NCBI RefSeq assembly: GCF_050947875.1
Contig: NC_134576.1
Coordinates: forward strand, 56,362,255 to 56,426,254
Direction of reading: 5' to 3'
From: Dermacentor variabilis
Lineage: Eukaryota > Arthropoda > Arachnida > Ixodida > Ixodidae
DNA length: 64,000 nt
Shown here: positions 33,356-43,365 of the stretch, piece by piece
Layout of the letters: the number at the start of each line of letters is the position of its first letter
Position numbering within the stretch: the first letter of the stretch is position 1
Notes under the pieces: model-generated
Databases searched by the model: none
Seen by the model: the letters and a program-made list of their open reading frames with translations, nothing else
Told to the model about the DNA's origin: nothing
Position numbers and translations under genes: made by a program

Positions 33356-35416
33356 ATGGACTCCGTGTCTAGTCGCCTCCGCGACTTGGTATGTACAATC
33401 CCGTCCTTGGATTCCGCCCGGCTTCTGGCAAGATTTCAGACGCTACTGAAGAAGCTTAAGACCAGAGGCGCGGACCTGCACAAACACTGCGGCAACATTG
33501 TCGGCAGTACGACATGTTGGACGACGGGGCAACTAGTCTCTCTAAACGAAGTCCTCAGGACAGTTAATGTGCAGGTCTTCGAACACGTTCCCAGCACGTT
33601 CACGCTGACATGCCTACGAGATCCTTCTGAATACAAGCCAATTATGGTTTCCTCAATTGTGGAGCCTTGCCGCTTAGTGTATTGGCTTCTCAGGTACCAC
33701 GTCTGCATCGAGCGACTGGTCCTAGACTGCGAGGCTGTCATCTTGCGCTACTTCCCTGCTGCGCTGAGCCAAGCGCTGTCGGCCAACAAGGGTCTCGTCG
33801 AAATTCAAGGTCATTCACACGGCAGATACTCGGACGAAAAAACTAGCTGTGCAGTTTTGGCCCGTGTCATCTGCGAGGTGTCTCCTCGACTCGAGTGCTT
33901 GAATGTGACGCCCCTCGTACTCGACCGCGCCGCAGTCGACAGCCTCGTTCAAGGAATTAGAAGCCCTAGCAACCTGCGCCACCTCGTACTCGGCGACATG
34001 TCGGAGAGGTTGGCGCAAAAAGTGTTTGGCGCGCTAGCTGCGTCTCAAAGCCTGAGCTCACTCGAAATGTCGAGTGATACACGGTTCACGCAGGCATATT
34101 CTGCTCTTCTCGCCGCTGCGTTGAAGGGCAATACCACGTTGCGGTACTTATCCATGAAGCACCTGCAGAGCGACACTGTCGGTATCATAATAGGGTCCCT
34201 GGCAAGCAACGACGCGTTAAAGGAGTTGTCGCTTGAAGATTCGTACTATGTCGCGCGCTACAGTCTCCCAGATGGCCTACGGGCCTTTCACGTTAACAAA
34301 ACCCTTCGCTGTCTCAAGCTGACCGATGTGGGTTTTACTAACAAATGTGCGCTCGTTCTCGCCGACGTTCTTCGATGGAACGATGCGCTTGAAGAAGTCT
34401 TTCTTCGCACGAACTCGATAAAGTGCGTCGGAGCTGCCGCGCTAGCCAAGGTCCTGGGGCGCAACGTTTCCATAAGGTTGCTCGACCTGACGCAGGGTAA
34501 ATTCAAGCCTGACGCTGTTTCTAGCTTTGTGGAAGCCCTTTCCCGAAATCGTACAGTGGAGTGTGTACGGCTAGGCGACGTTCCACTCGATGAATATTGG
34601 AAACCGCCCTTACCCCTCACGGCAGACGTGTTCGCTCGATTGCAAGTGGCGTGGAACCCCCGCGTACTCAAGCAATGGGCATCGTGTCTGCAGCGAGAAC
34701 ACCGCTACTGCCCTTCCGCTTGCGTTCGCTGGAACGATACAGCATACACGGAACCAATCACGCAATGGCTTTCCGCGCTAAACACGAGCAGGTCATCGCT
34801 AAGTGAACTCGTCGTGTACATGTCTTTCTATGCCGGTTTCACGGATGTTGTCAAAGCGCTGGTGTGTTTCCTAGAAGACACAAGGTCTCTGAAGAAGCTT
34901 GTTTTTCGTCCTTTTGGTGATTCCTATACTTGTCCGAGCGAAATCATTGGCTGTATGGCTCGCAACAAAAGCCTTCGCGAAGCTGAGTTCAACGTGGCAA
35001 TCGGGAAATACCGAGAGGTGAAGGCTGTTCAAGCCGTGCTGAAAGCCAACCGCACCTTGCACCGACTCAAGTTTCTGGTTAACAAGCTGCCACAGGAAGC
35101 TCCGCGCATGCTGGCGCGCTCTTTGGAGGGAAATGTTGCGTTTCTGACGCTCGAGTTCGACAGGTGCTTAACCGACGCCGATATGTACCCACTTCTGAGC
35201 GCCCTCAACAGGAATCGGACCCTACTTAGCAGCGCAGTGAGGCGCGTGTTGTATGGCAATGTAGACGACTGCTCAATGCGGGCCCTTCGGCTTCTTTCCT
35301 CCAGTGACTCGCTGCTAGACGCCATGGTCAGTGCTTCGGGCAAGACTCGCGATCAGTGCAAGCGCCTAATACTCGAGGCAGTTAGCCACGCTGAGTCTTG
35401 TCCAAGTGTAATGTGA
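33356..35416 (+). CDS. Leucine-rich-repeat protein, single coding exon, 686 residues
   Basis: The frame is open from 33266, but a strong acceptor (CTGTTTTCATTCCAG) ends at 33342, and the first ATG after it, at 33356, gives MDSVSSRLRDLVC. The leading 90 bases are therefore intron and 33343-33355 is 5' UTR. After about 200 N-terminal residues without a recognised domain there are at least a dozen repeats of the ribonuclease-inhibitor-like LRR type, visible as LRHLVLGD, LSSLEMSSD, LRYLSMKH, LKELSLEDS, LRCLKLTDVGF, LEEVFLRTN, IRLLDLTQ, VECVRLGD, LKKLVFRP and LHRLKFLVN. No signal peptide or membrane segment is seen, so a cytosolic or nuclear scaffold is likely. Ticks have many such genes, often labelled NLR-like, but no NACHT or CARD is visible here. 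It has no frame defects and normal codon use, and ends 386 bp before a young gypsy insertion. Confidence 0.88.
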   Translation: MDSVSSRLRDLVCTIPSLDSARLLARFQTLLKKLKTRGADLHKHCGNIVGSTTCWTTGQLVSLNEVLRTVNVQVFEHVPSTFTLTCLRDPSEYKPIMVSSIVEPCRLVYWLLRYHVCIERLVLDCEAVILRYFPAALSQALSANKGLVEIQGHSHGRYSDEKTSCAVLARVICEVSPRLECLNVTPLVLDRAAVDSLVQGIRSPSNLRHLVLGDMSERLAQKVFGALAASQSLSSLEMSSDTRFTQAYSALLAAALKGNTTLRYLSMKHLQSDTVGIIIGSLASNDALKELSLEDSYYVARYSLPDGLRAFHVNKTLRCLKLTDVGFTNKCALVLADVLRWNDALEEVFLRTNSIKCVGAAALAKVLGRNVSIRLLDLTQGKFKPDAVSSFVEALSRNRTVECVRLGDVPLDEYWKPPLPLTADVFARLQVAWNPRVLKQWASCLQREHRYCPSACVRWNDTAYTEPITQWLSALNTSRSSLSELVVYMSFYAGFTDVVKALVCFLEDTRSLKKLVFRPFGDSYTCPSEIIGCMARNKSLREAEFNVAIGKYREVKAVQAVLKANRTLHRLKFLVNKLPQEAPRMLARSLEGNVAFLTLEFDRCLTDADMYPLLSALNRNRTLLSSAVRRVLYGNVDDCSMRALRLLSSSDSLLDAMVSASGKTRDQCKRLILEAVSHAESCPSVM

Positions 35417-35652
35417 CGTCATGGGGCGTTTAACCAGTCGAAGCCAAGCCTACTCGAACCCTGCGTTTGCAACGCAGAAGGGCCTTGCGGACATCGAGAA
35501 ACGGAGAATTCACGTGGCCTGTTGACCTTTCCATTGCGGGCCCTGTGGCGGCGGGCGCTGTGCACTTTGCCGGGCATGTGCAGATCGCAAAGGGACATCA
35601 CGTGCGACGGGGCAGTCCTTCTGGTACTCACCCAGAAGTGCTGAGCACAGCG

Positions 35653-35658
35653 AATAAA
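35653..35658 (+). promoter_or_regulatory. Poly(A) signal of the LRR gene
   Basis: AATAAA 237 bp after the stop codon, the first such hexamer downstream. The 3' UTR probably ends near 35680. Confidence 0.65.
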
Positions 35659-35798
35659 ATAGCAATCAAGCATATATGAAAACCTTATTATGGACGTTCT
35701 GTTTTCAATCACAGGCAAGTATACGACTGCTTCAAAATGTGTTGCCGCGCTTCCGGCATTCCTGCACTAGGGCGACACAATAGTCAATAGTAAGTTAA

Positions 35799-35802
35799 GC
35801 AT
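35799..35802. other. Target-site duplication GCAT of the gypsy element
   Basis: Matches 39997-40000 immediately after the 3' LTR. Confidence 0.85.
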
Positions 35803-36496
35803 TGTTGTGCCATTACCACAAGCCCGGATTCCGAATCCGCAAGATGGAGAATTTTCCTGCGAGCGCCCTTTGGACAAACCCGGGGCTGCGCCGAAAGGCA
35901 CAGCGCCCTAATTCTCCCTTGACAAGTCAAGATGCTGAGCCGTCAGGCAGTGGTGTCCTCCGGAGAAGCATCGGCGGGCAACATGTTCAAACGTGTCGCC
36001 AAGTGCCAGACAGCCCGGCGCCATACATCCCCTTCCCTGGAGGTCACCGCGCCCGCCAGTTTTGAACGGGGTGGCGAGCGTGATCGCTGGTTGGACCCCC
36101 CTCCGACGACCGTCGAGTGCTCACTTTGTATTGGGCCGTTTGAGTGACAATGGTTTCTGGGGGCTTATAAGCCGCGGCGCGCCGCCTGGAAAACCGGATC
36201 CGCCGACCCACCGGGAGCAGAGTGCCGCTCTCGACTGGAGTGAGATGTGTCACGCGTTTTCGCCGGACGTCGCCGTGCGAGAACAGTCGCGTTTGCTGTG
36301 AGCTCTCGGCCCCAGTGCCGATCCCTTCATGTCCTGTATAATGACCTGTATATAGTGTATAAAGTCCCTTTTGTTATTCTCACCGACGCCTGACTCGGAG
36401 TCTTCGCTACCAACGCTCTGTCACGAAACGGGTGACGAGCGCTACGGGACCACCTCAAAGTCGTAACAGTGGTGCCAGCGGTGCAAAGTCGTAACA
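35803..36496 (+). repeat. 5' LTR
   Basis: 694 bp, TG...CA. A TATAA lies at 36166-36170 in GGGCTTATAAGCC, and a second AT-rich block (GTATAATGACCTGTATATAG) about 190 bp later may hold the poly(A) signal. The last 70 bp contain AAAGTCGTAACAGTGG twice, 32 bp apart. Confidence 0.95.
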
Positions 36497-36797
36497 GTGG
36501 ATGGCAGCTACGGGATTGACCGGCATCAGCTACCTCGGCGCGGTGAGTGCCTGAAGTTTACCTCAAACACCAGACTTTCTCTGACACAGGTTATAGTAGC
36601 TTAGGGAAGGATTTGGTGTTGCATTGTGATAACCTTGTGTGTTTCAAGCCTAGTAAGAGTGTTTTGAAAACCAGGGGATGCTGAGGGGGTAAACAAGGCA
36701 GTGTGTGAAATACTTGCATATGTCTTACTAGTAGCATTATAGTAGCGTACAGCAGGTATATTCAAAAAGGGTAAACAGCAGGAGGACAGTGTGAACG

Positions 36798-38738
36798 ATG
36801 GAGAAGTACAAGGTGAAGGAACTTCTCGAAATTTGTGAGGAGTTGGGCATTGAGTTGGGCTCAACCAAAAGAAAGAATGCGATCCTTGAGGTCATGAAAA
36901 CTGGGGACGTAACGGCTGAGGAAGCCGCAGAGGCCTTGGCGGGTATCAATGAACGTCGTTGCGAGCAGGAAAGGAAAGAAAAGGAGGAAAGGGAGGAGAG
37001 GAGAGAAAAGGAACGTCGCGAGGAGGAAAAGGAGGAAAGGAGAGAGAGAGAACGTCGCGAGCACGAGCTTAAAATGAAAGAGTTGGAGATCCGAAATAAC
37101 TCGCCCGCGCCTGGTCTCACTTCTAATGTTCCGAGAATACGCGATCAACTTCCACCCTTTGTCGTCGGAGAGGATATGGCCAAATACCTCGTGAAATTTG
37201 AGCACGTGTGCGAACGGAATAGCATTGAGCGATCCCTCTGGGCACAGAATCTGTTAGCCTTGCTTCCTGGGGAGGCATCAGACGTAATAACTTGCTTATC
37301 GAAAGAGGCGTTTGAGAGCTACAGTGATGTGAAGGAAGCGCTACTGCGGAAGTACAAATTGTCGCCCGAAGCTTTCCGGCAGAGGTTCCGGTATGCAAAA
37401 AAGGGCAAGGAGTCGAATGTTGACTTCGCGTTTCGTCTAAAAGCCGACTTGGTGGAATGGCTGAAGGGCGAAGAGGTTTACGACGACCGCGACAAAATTG
37501 TCGAATGCATCGCGTTGGAGCAGTTCTACCGTTGCATTGATGAGGATGTCCGGCTCTGGCTGCAAGATAGGCTAAAGAAGGCTAAGCTAAACAAGGCAGC
37601 AGAGTTAGCGGAAGAGTATTACACCCGCCGCAGCTTGCACAGCAAGGCAGTGCGCGTAGAAAAAGCAGATAGGAGAGATGGGTTTTCCGGGAAGCCCGAA
37701 AAACGGAAGCCGTTAACTTGTTACAATTGCAAAAAGCAAGGGCACATCGCTGCAAACTGCCCAGAGAAAATTGCTTTTGCAACAAAACAGCGAAACGATG
37801 CGACGCGTTATTTTGAAGAACGGAAACTGTTAACCTGTTACAATTGCAAACAGCAAGGGCACATCGCTGCGGACTGCCAAGAGAAAATTGCTTTTGCAAC
37901 GATACAGGAAACGCACAAGAACATACGACTATTGGAGCCCTATGTGCAGGAAACTAAAGTAAACGGTAAGAAGTGCCGAGCACTTAGGGACTCTGCAGCA
38001 ACTATGGACGTGGTCCACCCGTCCTTCGTCTCCTCGAGTGATTTTACGGGAGAGTGCGCTAGGATACGGCAAGTGGCCGAGGAGGAGAGTGTCAGTTTAC
38101 CGATCGCAACGGTTAGCATTGAAGGAGCGTTTGGGAAACTTAACACTGAAGCCGCTGTGTCTGCCGCCCTCCCGGAGCACTTTTCCTACCTCTTCTCAAA
38201 TAACTCGGAGCAGCAGCTGAAGGATCAGGGCAAATCATTCTTTGCCGACGTGGCGTACAGGGCCCTCACGCGATCCAAAGCGCGCCCGCTGTCGAGGGAA
38301 CTTGACTTAGCGTCAGTGAGCGAACAGCGGTGCGGCACAGGGACCGATCAAGGTAACTTGAGTGGCGAGCAGTCACGGGAGAGGCAGAGCTCGGAGGCTG
38401 GCATAGGCGAGCGGGTCCTGGAAGTGAGTGGGAGTGACACGTGCAGTGCTAGCCGCGATATAGACGCGACGCCGCAATTAGGCGACGCGGGCTCCACACT
38501 TGCTCCGGTTTCCGCCGGCCGGCAGAAGCAGGCGGCAGTTGAAAGAGAAACTCTGATTCGCGAGCAACAGGAAGACTGTTCACTAGCCGATCTGAGGAAG
38601 AGCGTCAAACGGGGAGTGGAAAAAAAGAGGGTTTCATTTTGCAAGGAATCTGGCTTATTGTACCGCCGCTACACGGATAAGCAGGGTCGCAAATATAAGC
38701 AGCTTCGGATTCCGCGAAAATATCGCCGGGAAAAATGA
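36798..38738 (+). CDS. gypsy gag-protease, 646 residues
   Basis: ATG at 36798 after about 300 bp of leader. Domains in order: an N-terminal SAP-like helix pair (residues 1-45), a Glu/Arg/Lys coiled coil (about 47-98), the gag capsid-like region (about 115-290, with FVVGEDMAKYLVKFEHVCER and RFRYAKKGKESNVDFAFRLK), two CCHC zinc knuckles at about 308 and 347 (CYNCKKQGHIAANC, CYNCKQQGHIAADC), and a retropepsin-like segment with catalytic DSAATMD at about 398. It ends with the linker that normally precedes the integrase zinc finger (GLLYRRYTDKQGRKYKQLRI) and stops at once. Whether RT was deleted, or whether this lineage naturally has integrase directly after protease and lost everything beyond, cannot be decided here. 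The frame is fully intact. Confidence 0.92.
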   Translation: MEKYKVKELLEICEELGIELGSTKRKNAILEVMKTGDVTAEEAAEALAGINERRCEQERKEKEEREERREKERREEEKEERRERERREHELKMKELEIRNNSPAPGLTSNVPRIRDQLPPFVVGEDMAKYLVKFEHVCERNSIERSLWAQNLLALLPGEASDVITCLSKEAFESYSDVKEALLRKYKLSPEAFRQRFRYAKKGKESNVDFAFRLKADLVEWLKGEEVYDDRDKIVECIALEQFYRCIDEDVRLWLQDRLKKAKLNKAAELAEEYYTRRSLHSKAVRVEKADRRDGFSGKPEKRKPLTCYNCKKQGHIAANCPEKIAFATKQRNDATRYFEERKLLTCYNCKQQGHIAADCQEKIAFATIQETHKNIRLLEPYVQETKVNGKKCRALRDSAATMDVVHPSFVSSSDFTGECARIRQVAEEESVSLPIATVSIEGAFGKLNTEAAVSAALPEHFSYLFSNNSEQQLKDQGKSFFADVAYRALTRSKARPLSRELDLASVSEQRCGTGTDQGNLSGEQSRERQSSEAGIGERVLEVSGSDTCSASRDIDATPQLGDAGSTLAPVSAGRQKQAAVERETLIREQQEDCSLADLRKSVKRGVEKKRVSFCKESGLLYRRYTDKQGRKYKQLRIPRKYRREK

Positions 38739-39302
38739 ATGGCCTCATTTGCTTCCTCAGTAGTATGTTTTCGGTCCAAGTGATTTCAAGGGGACCATTC
38801 TATTTGTCATTGTTATTGCTGATTATTAATTGTTCCTGATCTTTTGGTGTGTTGTTCATTTGAAAAAGGGTTGTTTTGAGCCTTGTATACTAGATCGTAC
38901 ACCTGCCTCTTGTTGCAGCGGGAGCAAAAAGGGGGATAGCAATTCAGTTAGGTTGATTTGGATTATAGCCTTGTCTGGTGTTTGACGGGAGACAGAGGGC
39001 ACTTGTTCGTGTTGGGTGTTGCCTTTTGCCGGTCGGTTTTGCAAGCTGCAGAACGACCAACCGGGACCAGTGGCGAGAAGCAAGGGCTTAGGAACGACCC
39101 GAGCGGAGCTGGTTGAGGTGCCTTGGCGACAACGCGGTGAGCCGAGCTCCTGTCCTGGCGAGTGGGACCTGGGCACGTGAAGTGACCTGGCGTCCCGACA
39201 CTGGACGTAAACTTGGACGAGCCTGACGAACGTGCGCGCCTGGCATCCGAGCCACGTGGAGGCAGCTCGTCTTCCCGGCGCCTTATCTGAGGGCGGGGAT
39301 GC

Positions 39303-39996
39303 TGTTGTGCCATTACCACAAGCCCGGATTCCGAATCCGCAAGATGGAGAATTTTCCTGCGAGCGCCCTTTGGACAAACCCGGGGCTGCGCCGAAAGGCA
39401 CAGCGCCCTAATTCTCCCTTGACAAGTCAAGATGCTGAGCCGTCAGGCAGTGGTGTCCTCCGGAGAAGCATCGGCGGGCAACATGTTCAAACGTGTCGCC
39501 AAGTGCCAGACAGCCCGGCGCCATACATCCCCTTCCCTGGAGGTCACCGCGCCCGCCAGTTTTGAACGGGGTGGCGAGCGTGATCGCTGGTTGGACCCCC
39601 CTCCGACGACCGTCGAGTGCTCACTTTGTATTGGGCCGTTTGAGTGACAATGGTTTCTGGGGGCTTATAAGCCGCGGCGCGCCGCCTGGAAAACCGGATC
39701 CGCCGACCCACCGGGAGCAGAGTGCCGCTCTCGACTGGAGTGAGATGTGTCACGCGTTTTCGCCGGACGTCGCCGTGCGAGAACAGTCGCGTTTGCTGTG
39801 AGCTCTCGGCCCCAGTGCCGATCCCTTCATGTCCTGTATAATGACCTGTATATAGTGTATAAAGTCCCTTTTGTTATTCTCACCGACGCCTGACTCGGAG
39901 TCTTCGCTACCAACGCTCTGTCACGAAACGGGTGACGAGCGCTACGGGACCACCTCAAAGTCGTAACAGTGGTGCCAGCGGTGCAAAGTCGTAACA
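39303..39996 (+). repeat. 3' LTR
   Basis: Identical by eye to the 5' LTR at an exact offset of 3,500 bp. Preceded by the purine-rich tract GAGGGCGGGGATGC. Confidence 0.95.
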
Positions 39997-40000
39997 GCAT

Positions 40001-40690
40001 ACTGCCACTGCGTGCATAAGTTTGCCTTTGACTGAGGTACGTTGCAATATGTGTTTCTTCTCACCGTTTCTGCATGCTGTATCATGTGAAGCTCAAAAGG
40101 CGAACTGCAAATGCAGCTATTCCGGGACGTCGCACAAAACCTATCTTAAGGTATTGTAGATACGTAGGAACCTCCAGTAAAATTTCTCTCCTTGACTTAT
40201 ATGAATTCATTCGTAACAAAAGGCTCGTAAAAAACAGATGAGTTCAATACCGAACCTGAAAACGTAAGCTATTATCGCCCAGGTGTCTACTGTGTTCCAG
40301 TGTCGCTATCGTGCGCTTCCATCCTCTTGTGCCTGTCTTTGTGCTCGTGGTTATGGCACAGACCTATACCGCTAATGAGGTGTTTTCGGGCAGAGCGCGC
40401 AAAATATCCACTGCGAAAAACGTGACAAACGCCGCAGCTCACGCTCGAGACCTTCAGCCGAAGTGTTTTGCTCGCGAAAAAAGGAGATCAAAACAAGAAG
40501 TCGAGGCTCGTGACGCATTCTTCAAGCGATCATCCGGCTCCGGTGTTGAGTGCAGAGAATGCCTAAAATGGCGGCGACGCTTAGCCTCGTGAGAGCGTTG
40601 AAATCACATGTTCGCGGCACTTAAACATACCTATCTTTGCTATTAATGAACTAAGTTGAATGTTCTTTGTTTCATATTGTTTCTGTAATA
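40001..40690. other. Intergenic after the gypsy insertion
   Basis: Contains one weak small ORF (next entry) and otherwise nothing recognised. Confidence 0.5.
40311..40592 (+). CDS. Weak candidate: 93-residue ORF with a signal-like N-terminus
   Basis: The frame begins MRFHPLVPVFVLVVMAQTYT, which resembles a secretory signal peptide. It continues with a basic Arg/Lys-rich region with a late Cys pair (VECRECLKW) and no known domain. No promoter or splice evidence supports it, and part of the sequence may be a dispersed repeat, so this may be chance. Confidence 0.15.
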   Translation: MRFHPLVPVFVLVVMAQTYTANEVFSGRARKISTAKNVTNAAAHARDLQPKCFAREKRRSKQEVEARDAFFKRSSGSGVECRECLKWRRRLAS

Positions 40691-40906
40691 GGCGAGAGAG
40701 AGAGAGAGAGAAGAGGAAAGGCAGGGATGTTAACCAGATATTGGACTCCAGTTTGCTGCCCTACACTGGGGTTTGGAGGTAGAGGTTAGAAAGAAGACAG
40801 GGAGATGATGGTTTAAAAGAAATGTGAGGTCGAAACATTTCAGTGCAACAGGCCCATGATTTGAGGAAGCGAGCGTCACCGCCAACATAGACACCCTCTC
40901 CACTTG
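40690..40906. repeat. (GA)n plus dispersed repeat
   Basis: A GA run (about 40692-40712) followed by GAAAGGCAGGGATGTTAACC, which I recognise from tick interspersed repeats. At its end, 40886-40906, is a 21-bp string identical to 2568-2588 and its mirror 9788-9808. Confidence 0.5.
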
Positions 40907-41889
40907 CTACCGTCTAGCCTCCGCAAGCGTTATTCCTTTGCTGCGTTCGCTCATACCGCAGCTGGAGGATCACGTAACGCGTAACACGTGTTCCCCGCCG
41001 TAATTTTTGCACGTGATTTTTTTTTTTGCTGCGCGTTGAACTTCCGCTCACGGTCTGGCAACGCCAACTGTTTCGTTTGTCTCGCTTCGCGCAGCGGACG
41101 ATTTTCTGAAGACCCGGGTAGAGCGGTATCAGTGAGTGCTACACCAATAGTCATTGAGCCAGACGCAAGCAGATGACAGAGCATGACAGCGCGCTGGAAC
41201 GCCGTAGAAAATTACATTGTTTCCCTCTATGCGCCCCCGACTGGACATGGGAACAAACAGACCAAGCGGAAGTACATCTTTCTTGCTATGGTATGAAGTA
41301 AAACAAGGACAAAGTTTTATTATTAAAGCGAATCTTTCGTTTCCTCTTCCTTCGAGTTTCCCACTTTTGCGGGCTGCTGTCGCGCACATCGCGTCGGGGG
41401 GTGGTTCAGAGCGTGTATGTAGATGACAGGTGCGAGTAACAGAGGAAAGGGGACTGGAGAAACTCGTTTTCACCCCACCACGTCAAATGTGCACAATGCC
41501 ATCTGGTCCTGCCAGGCCGTCGCCACAATTAGCCGCTTGACAGGTGTAATTATTCGAGACTCCCCTCAGAAGCATTGCAGAAGGTGAAGCGCTTCCCTTT
41601 CTACAAACGTGCGAGCCCAGAGCGGACGCAGATAGAGCTGAAGAAGGAGAGGGAGGAGAAGAGGCAGTTCAGATATAAAAGAGGGGGGAGGGTGAGTGAC
41701 GCGAGAAGGCAAGGAAACCCCACTACTATACGACAGCGGTTGCGGGGAAACAGCATAAGCTTAAGTTCAAGAAGCAAGAAGAAGTGTATCTGTTCGGTCG
41801 CTGTTTTTGTGCGGTGCTCTGAGTTTTCTGGTTTTTGGACATTTACGGTTACCATTGACGACGATTGATTAACGAGACGTCGGGCGAAG
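40907..41889. other. Intergenic, nothing recognised
   Basis: Short open frames on both strands without motifs. Confidence 0.5.
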
Positions 41890-41955
41890 ATTCAACGAGC
41901 CAGGCGCCTTGTAAGGCGCCTTTTTTGAGGACCTGGCTATTACCCTGCCGCTACG

Positions 41956-42876
41956 GTGGTTGGAAGCCGAGAACATCGCCACGAGCCTTATGCTCGTCCA
42001 AACGCAACAAGCCATATGAATGATGCTACGGGCCGTAATGAAAAGCCTGGGGCCTTGCAAGCGTCACAAAGCTTCATAAAGCCGGCACGTTTGGTTCTCC
42101 ACAACTCGGAATTAAATTTAGCGAATTCAGGAACAATGGCTGACGGTGAAGCCGAGAGCAAGAAGCCTCGCCTAGAAGACAGCAAGTACGATGACACAAC
42201 ATCGAATTATGAGCTAAGTGATGAAGAAGAGATGGCTGAAGAAGCACCATTTACTTTGGTCACGTACAAGAAAAAGCGAGCCAAAGGCATTCCGGTTGTC
42301 TTTCGCCCAACAAGTGAAGGTACTACTTTTTGGCAACTAAACCCAAACCGAGTGTCTGCCGAAATAGTTTCCGCTGCCGGAGAAAAAGTACAGTCTTTCA
42401 GGACGAACAGAGATGGAAGCTTCAGTGTCAGCGTTGCTTCCTTAGCGTCGGCGAAACGCCTTTTGATGCTCTCAAGTGTAGGCGGCCTGGAAGTCAAGCC
42501 CTTCATCCCCGAGTCATACACGCGAAACGTTGGGAAAGTAAAACATGTGCCTCTGCAGTATACATACGAACAACTCCTAGACTTCTTGAAAGACGCAGGA
42601 GTTATATCGGCACGCAGACAGATAAGATATTCCCGCCAAGAAGATGGTGCAGTACAGTCACGTCCTCTTCACACGGTAATTCTGACTTTCAGAGACGATC
42701 GCCCTATTCCAGGAAGAATTTACTTGGGTTTCACCAGTCACCCTGTCGAGGAATACCTAGGACCAGCACTTCGCTGCTATAACTGCCAGAGATTTGGGCA
42801 CATGGCGAAAACTTGCCGCAGCACACGTCGATGCAAAATCTGCTCAGAAGATCATGACCACAAGGAGTGCAAGTGA
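41956..42876 (+). pseudogene. LINE ORF1 (nucleic-acid-binding, CCHC)
   Basis: A 306-codon frame. A possible functional start is MADGEAESKKPRLEDSKYDD at 42136. A central region (LQYTYEQLLDFLKDAGVISA, IYLGFTSHPVEEYLGPALR) leads to zinc knuckle one (CYNCQRFGHMAKTC) and part of knuckle two (CKICSEDHDHKEC). An in-frame TGA at 42874 interrupts; after it the same frame encodes the rest (CANCAGNHAASFSDCP) and, via a shift, a Ser/Gln-rich tail ending LILPMLFAALKAI, a typical ORF1 C-terminus. Such proteins coat LINE RNA. Inactive unless the stop is bypassed. Confidence 0.8.
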
Positions 42877-43365
42877 CTTCGTCAACCTAAATGTGCAAAC
42901 TGTGCGGGGAACCATGCCGCCTCCTTCTCAGACTGCCCTCAGAAAAGGCAGCGGCAGAAATGCGTCGACATGAACTAATCCTTGGAAGACAACCGTGACG
43001 CAATGAACCCACCCCAAACCTTGAGATTGTTCATCCAGTGCCAGATCACCCACCTCAGCGGGCACCGGAACCACCACAGCCAAGAGCATCAACAAGCTAT
43101 TCCTCCTCTAGAGAAGAACCAACAGTGCAAACAAGAGACCAATCAAGAGGATCACAGTCAAGTGCCCAGTCTTATGCATCAGTGCTACGGAAACCCAGAC
43201 GACAACAGGCAAAAAGTAGTACACAAGAAAGCTCCAGTACTCGCACACATTTCTCTCAGCGACCTTACTCATCTACTGCAGAAGTAACAACAGCTAATAG
43301 CGAATATACCACAGCATCGGTGACACAACTGATTTTGCCAATGCTTTTCGCAGCTCTTAAGGCAA

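Larger units (their letters stand above)
35803..39996 (+). mobile_element. Young Ty3/gypsy-type LTR retrotransposon lacking RT
   Basis: Two 694-bp direct repeats, both TG...CA, start at 35803 and 39303. Their offset is exactly 3,500 bp over the whole length and I found no difference between them. GCAT flanks both sides (35799-35802 and 39997-40000), a 4-bp target duplication typical of gypsy elements. The 2.8-kb interior encodes one gag-protease frame and ends with a purine-rich tract (39289-39302) before the 3' LTR. No reverse transcriptase, RNase H or integrase core is present, so movement must have been in trans. It sits just downstream of the LRR gene, same strand. Confidence 0.95.

Noticed and set aside
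34288..34671. A 127-codon antisense frame within the LRR gene, with other antisense frames alongside.
   Set aside because: A shadow of the sense coding frame with no motif of its own.
41902..41921. A perfect 9-bp GC-rich hairpin followed by TTTTTT, like a bacterial Rho-independent terminator.
   Set aside because: The DNA is eukaryotic, and the hairpin is at the 5' edge of a LINE with no bacterial-type gene nearby.
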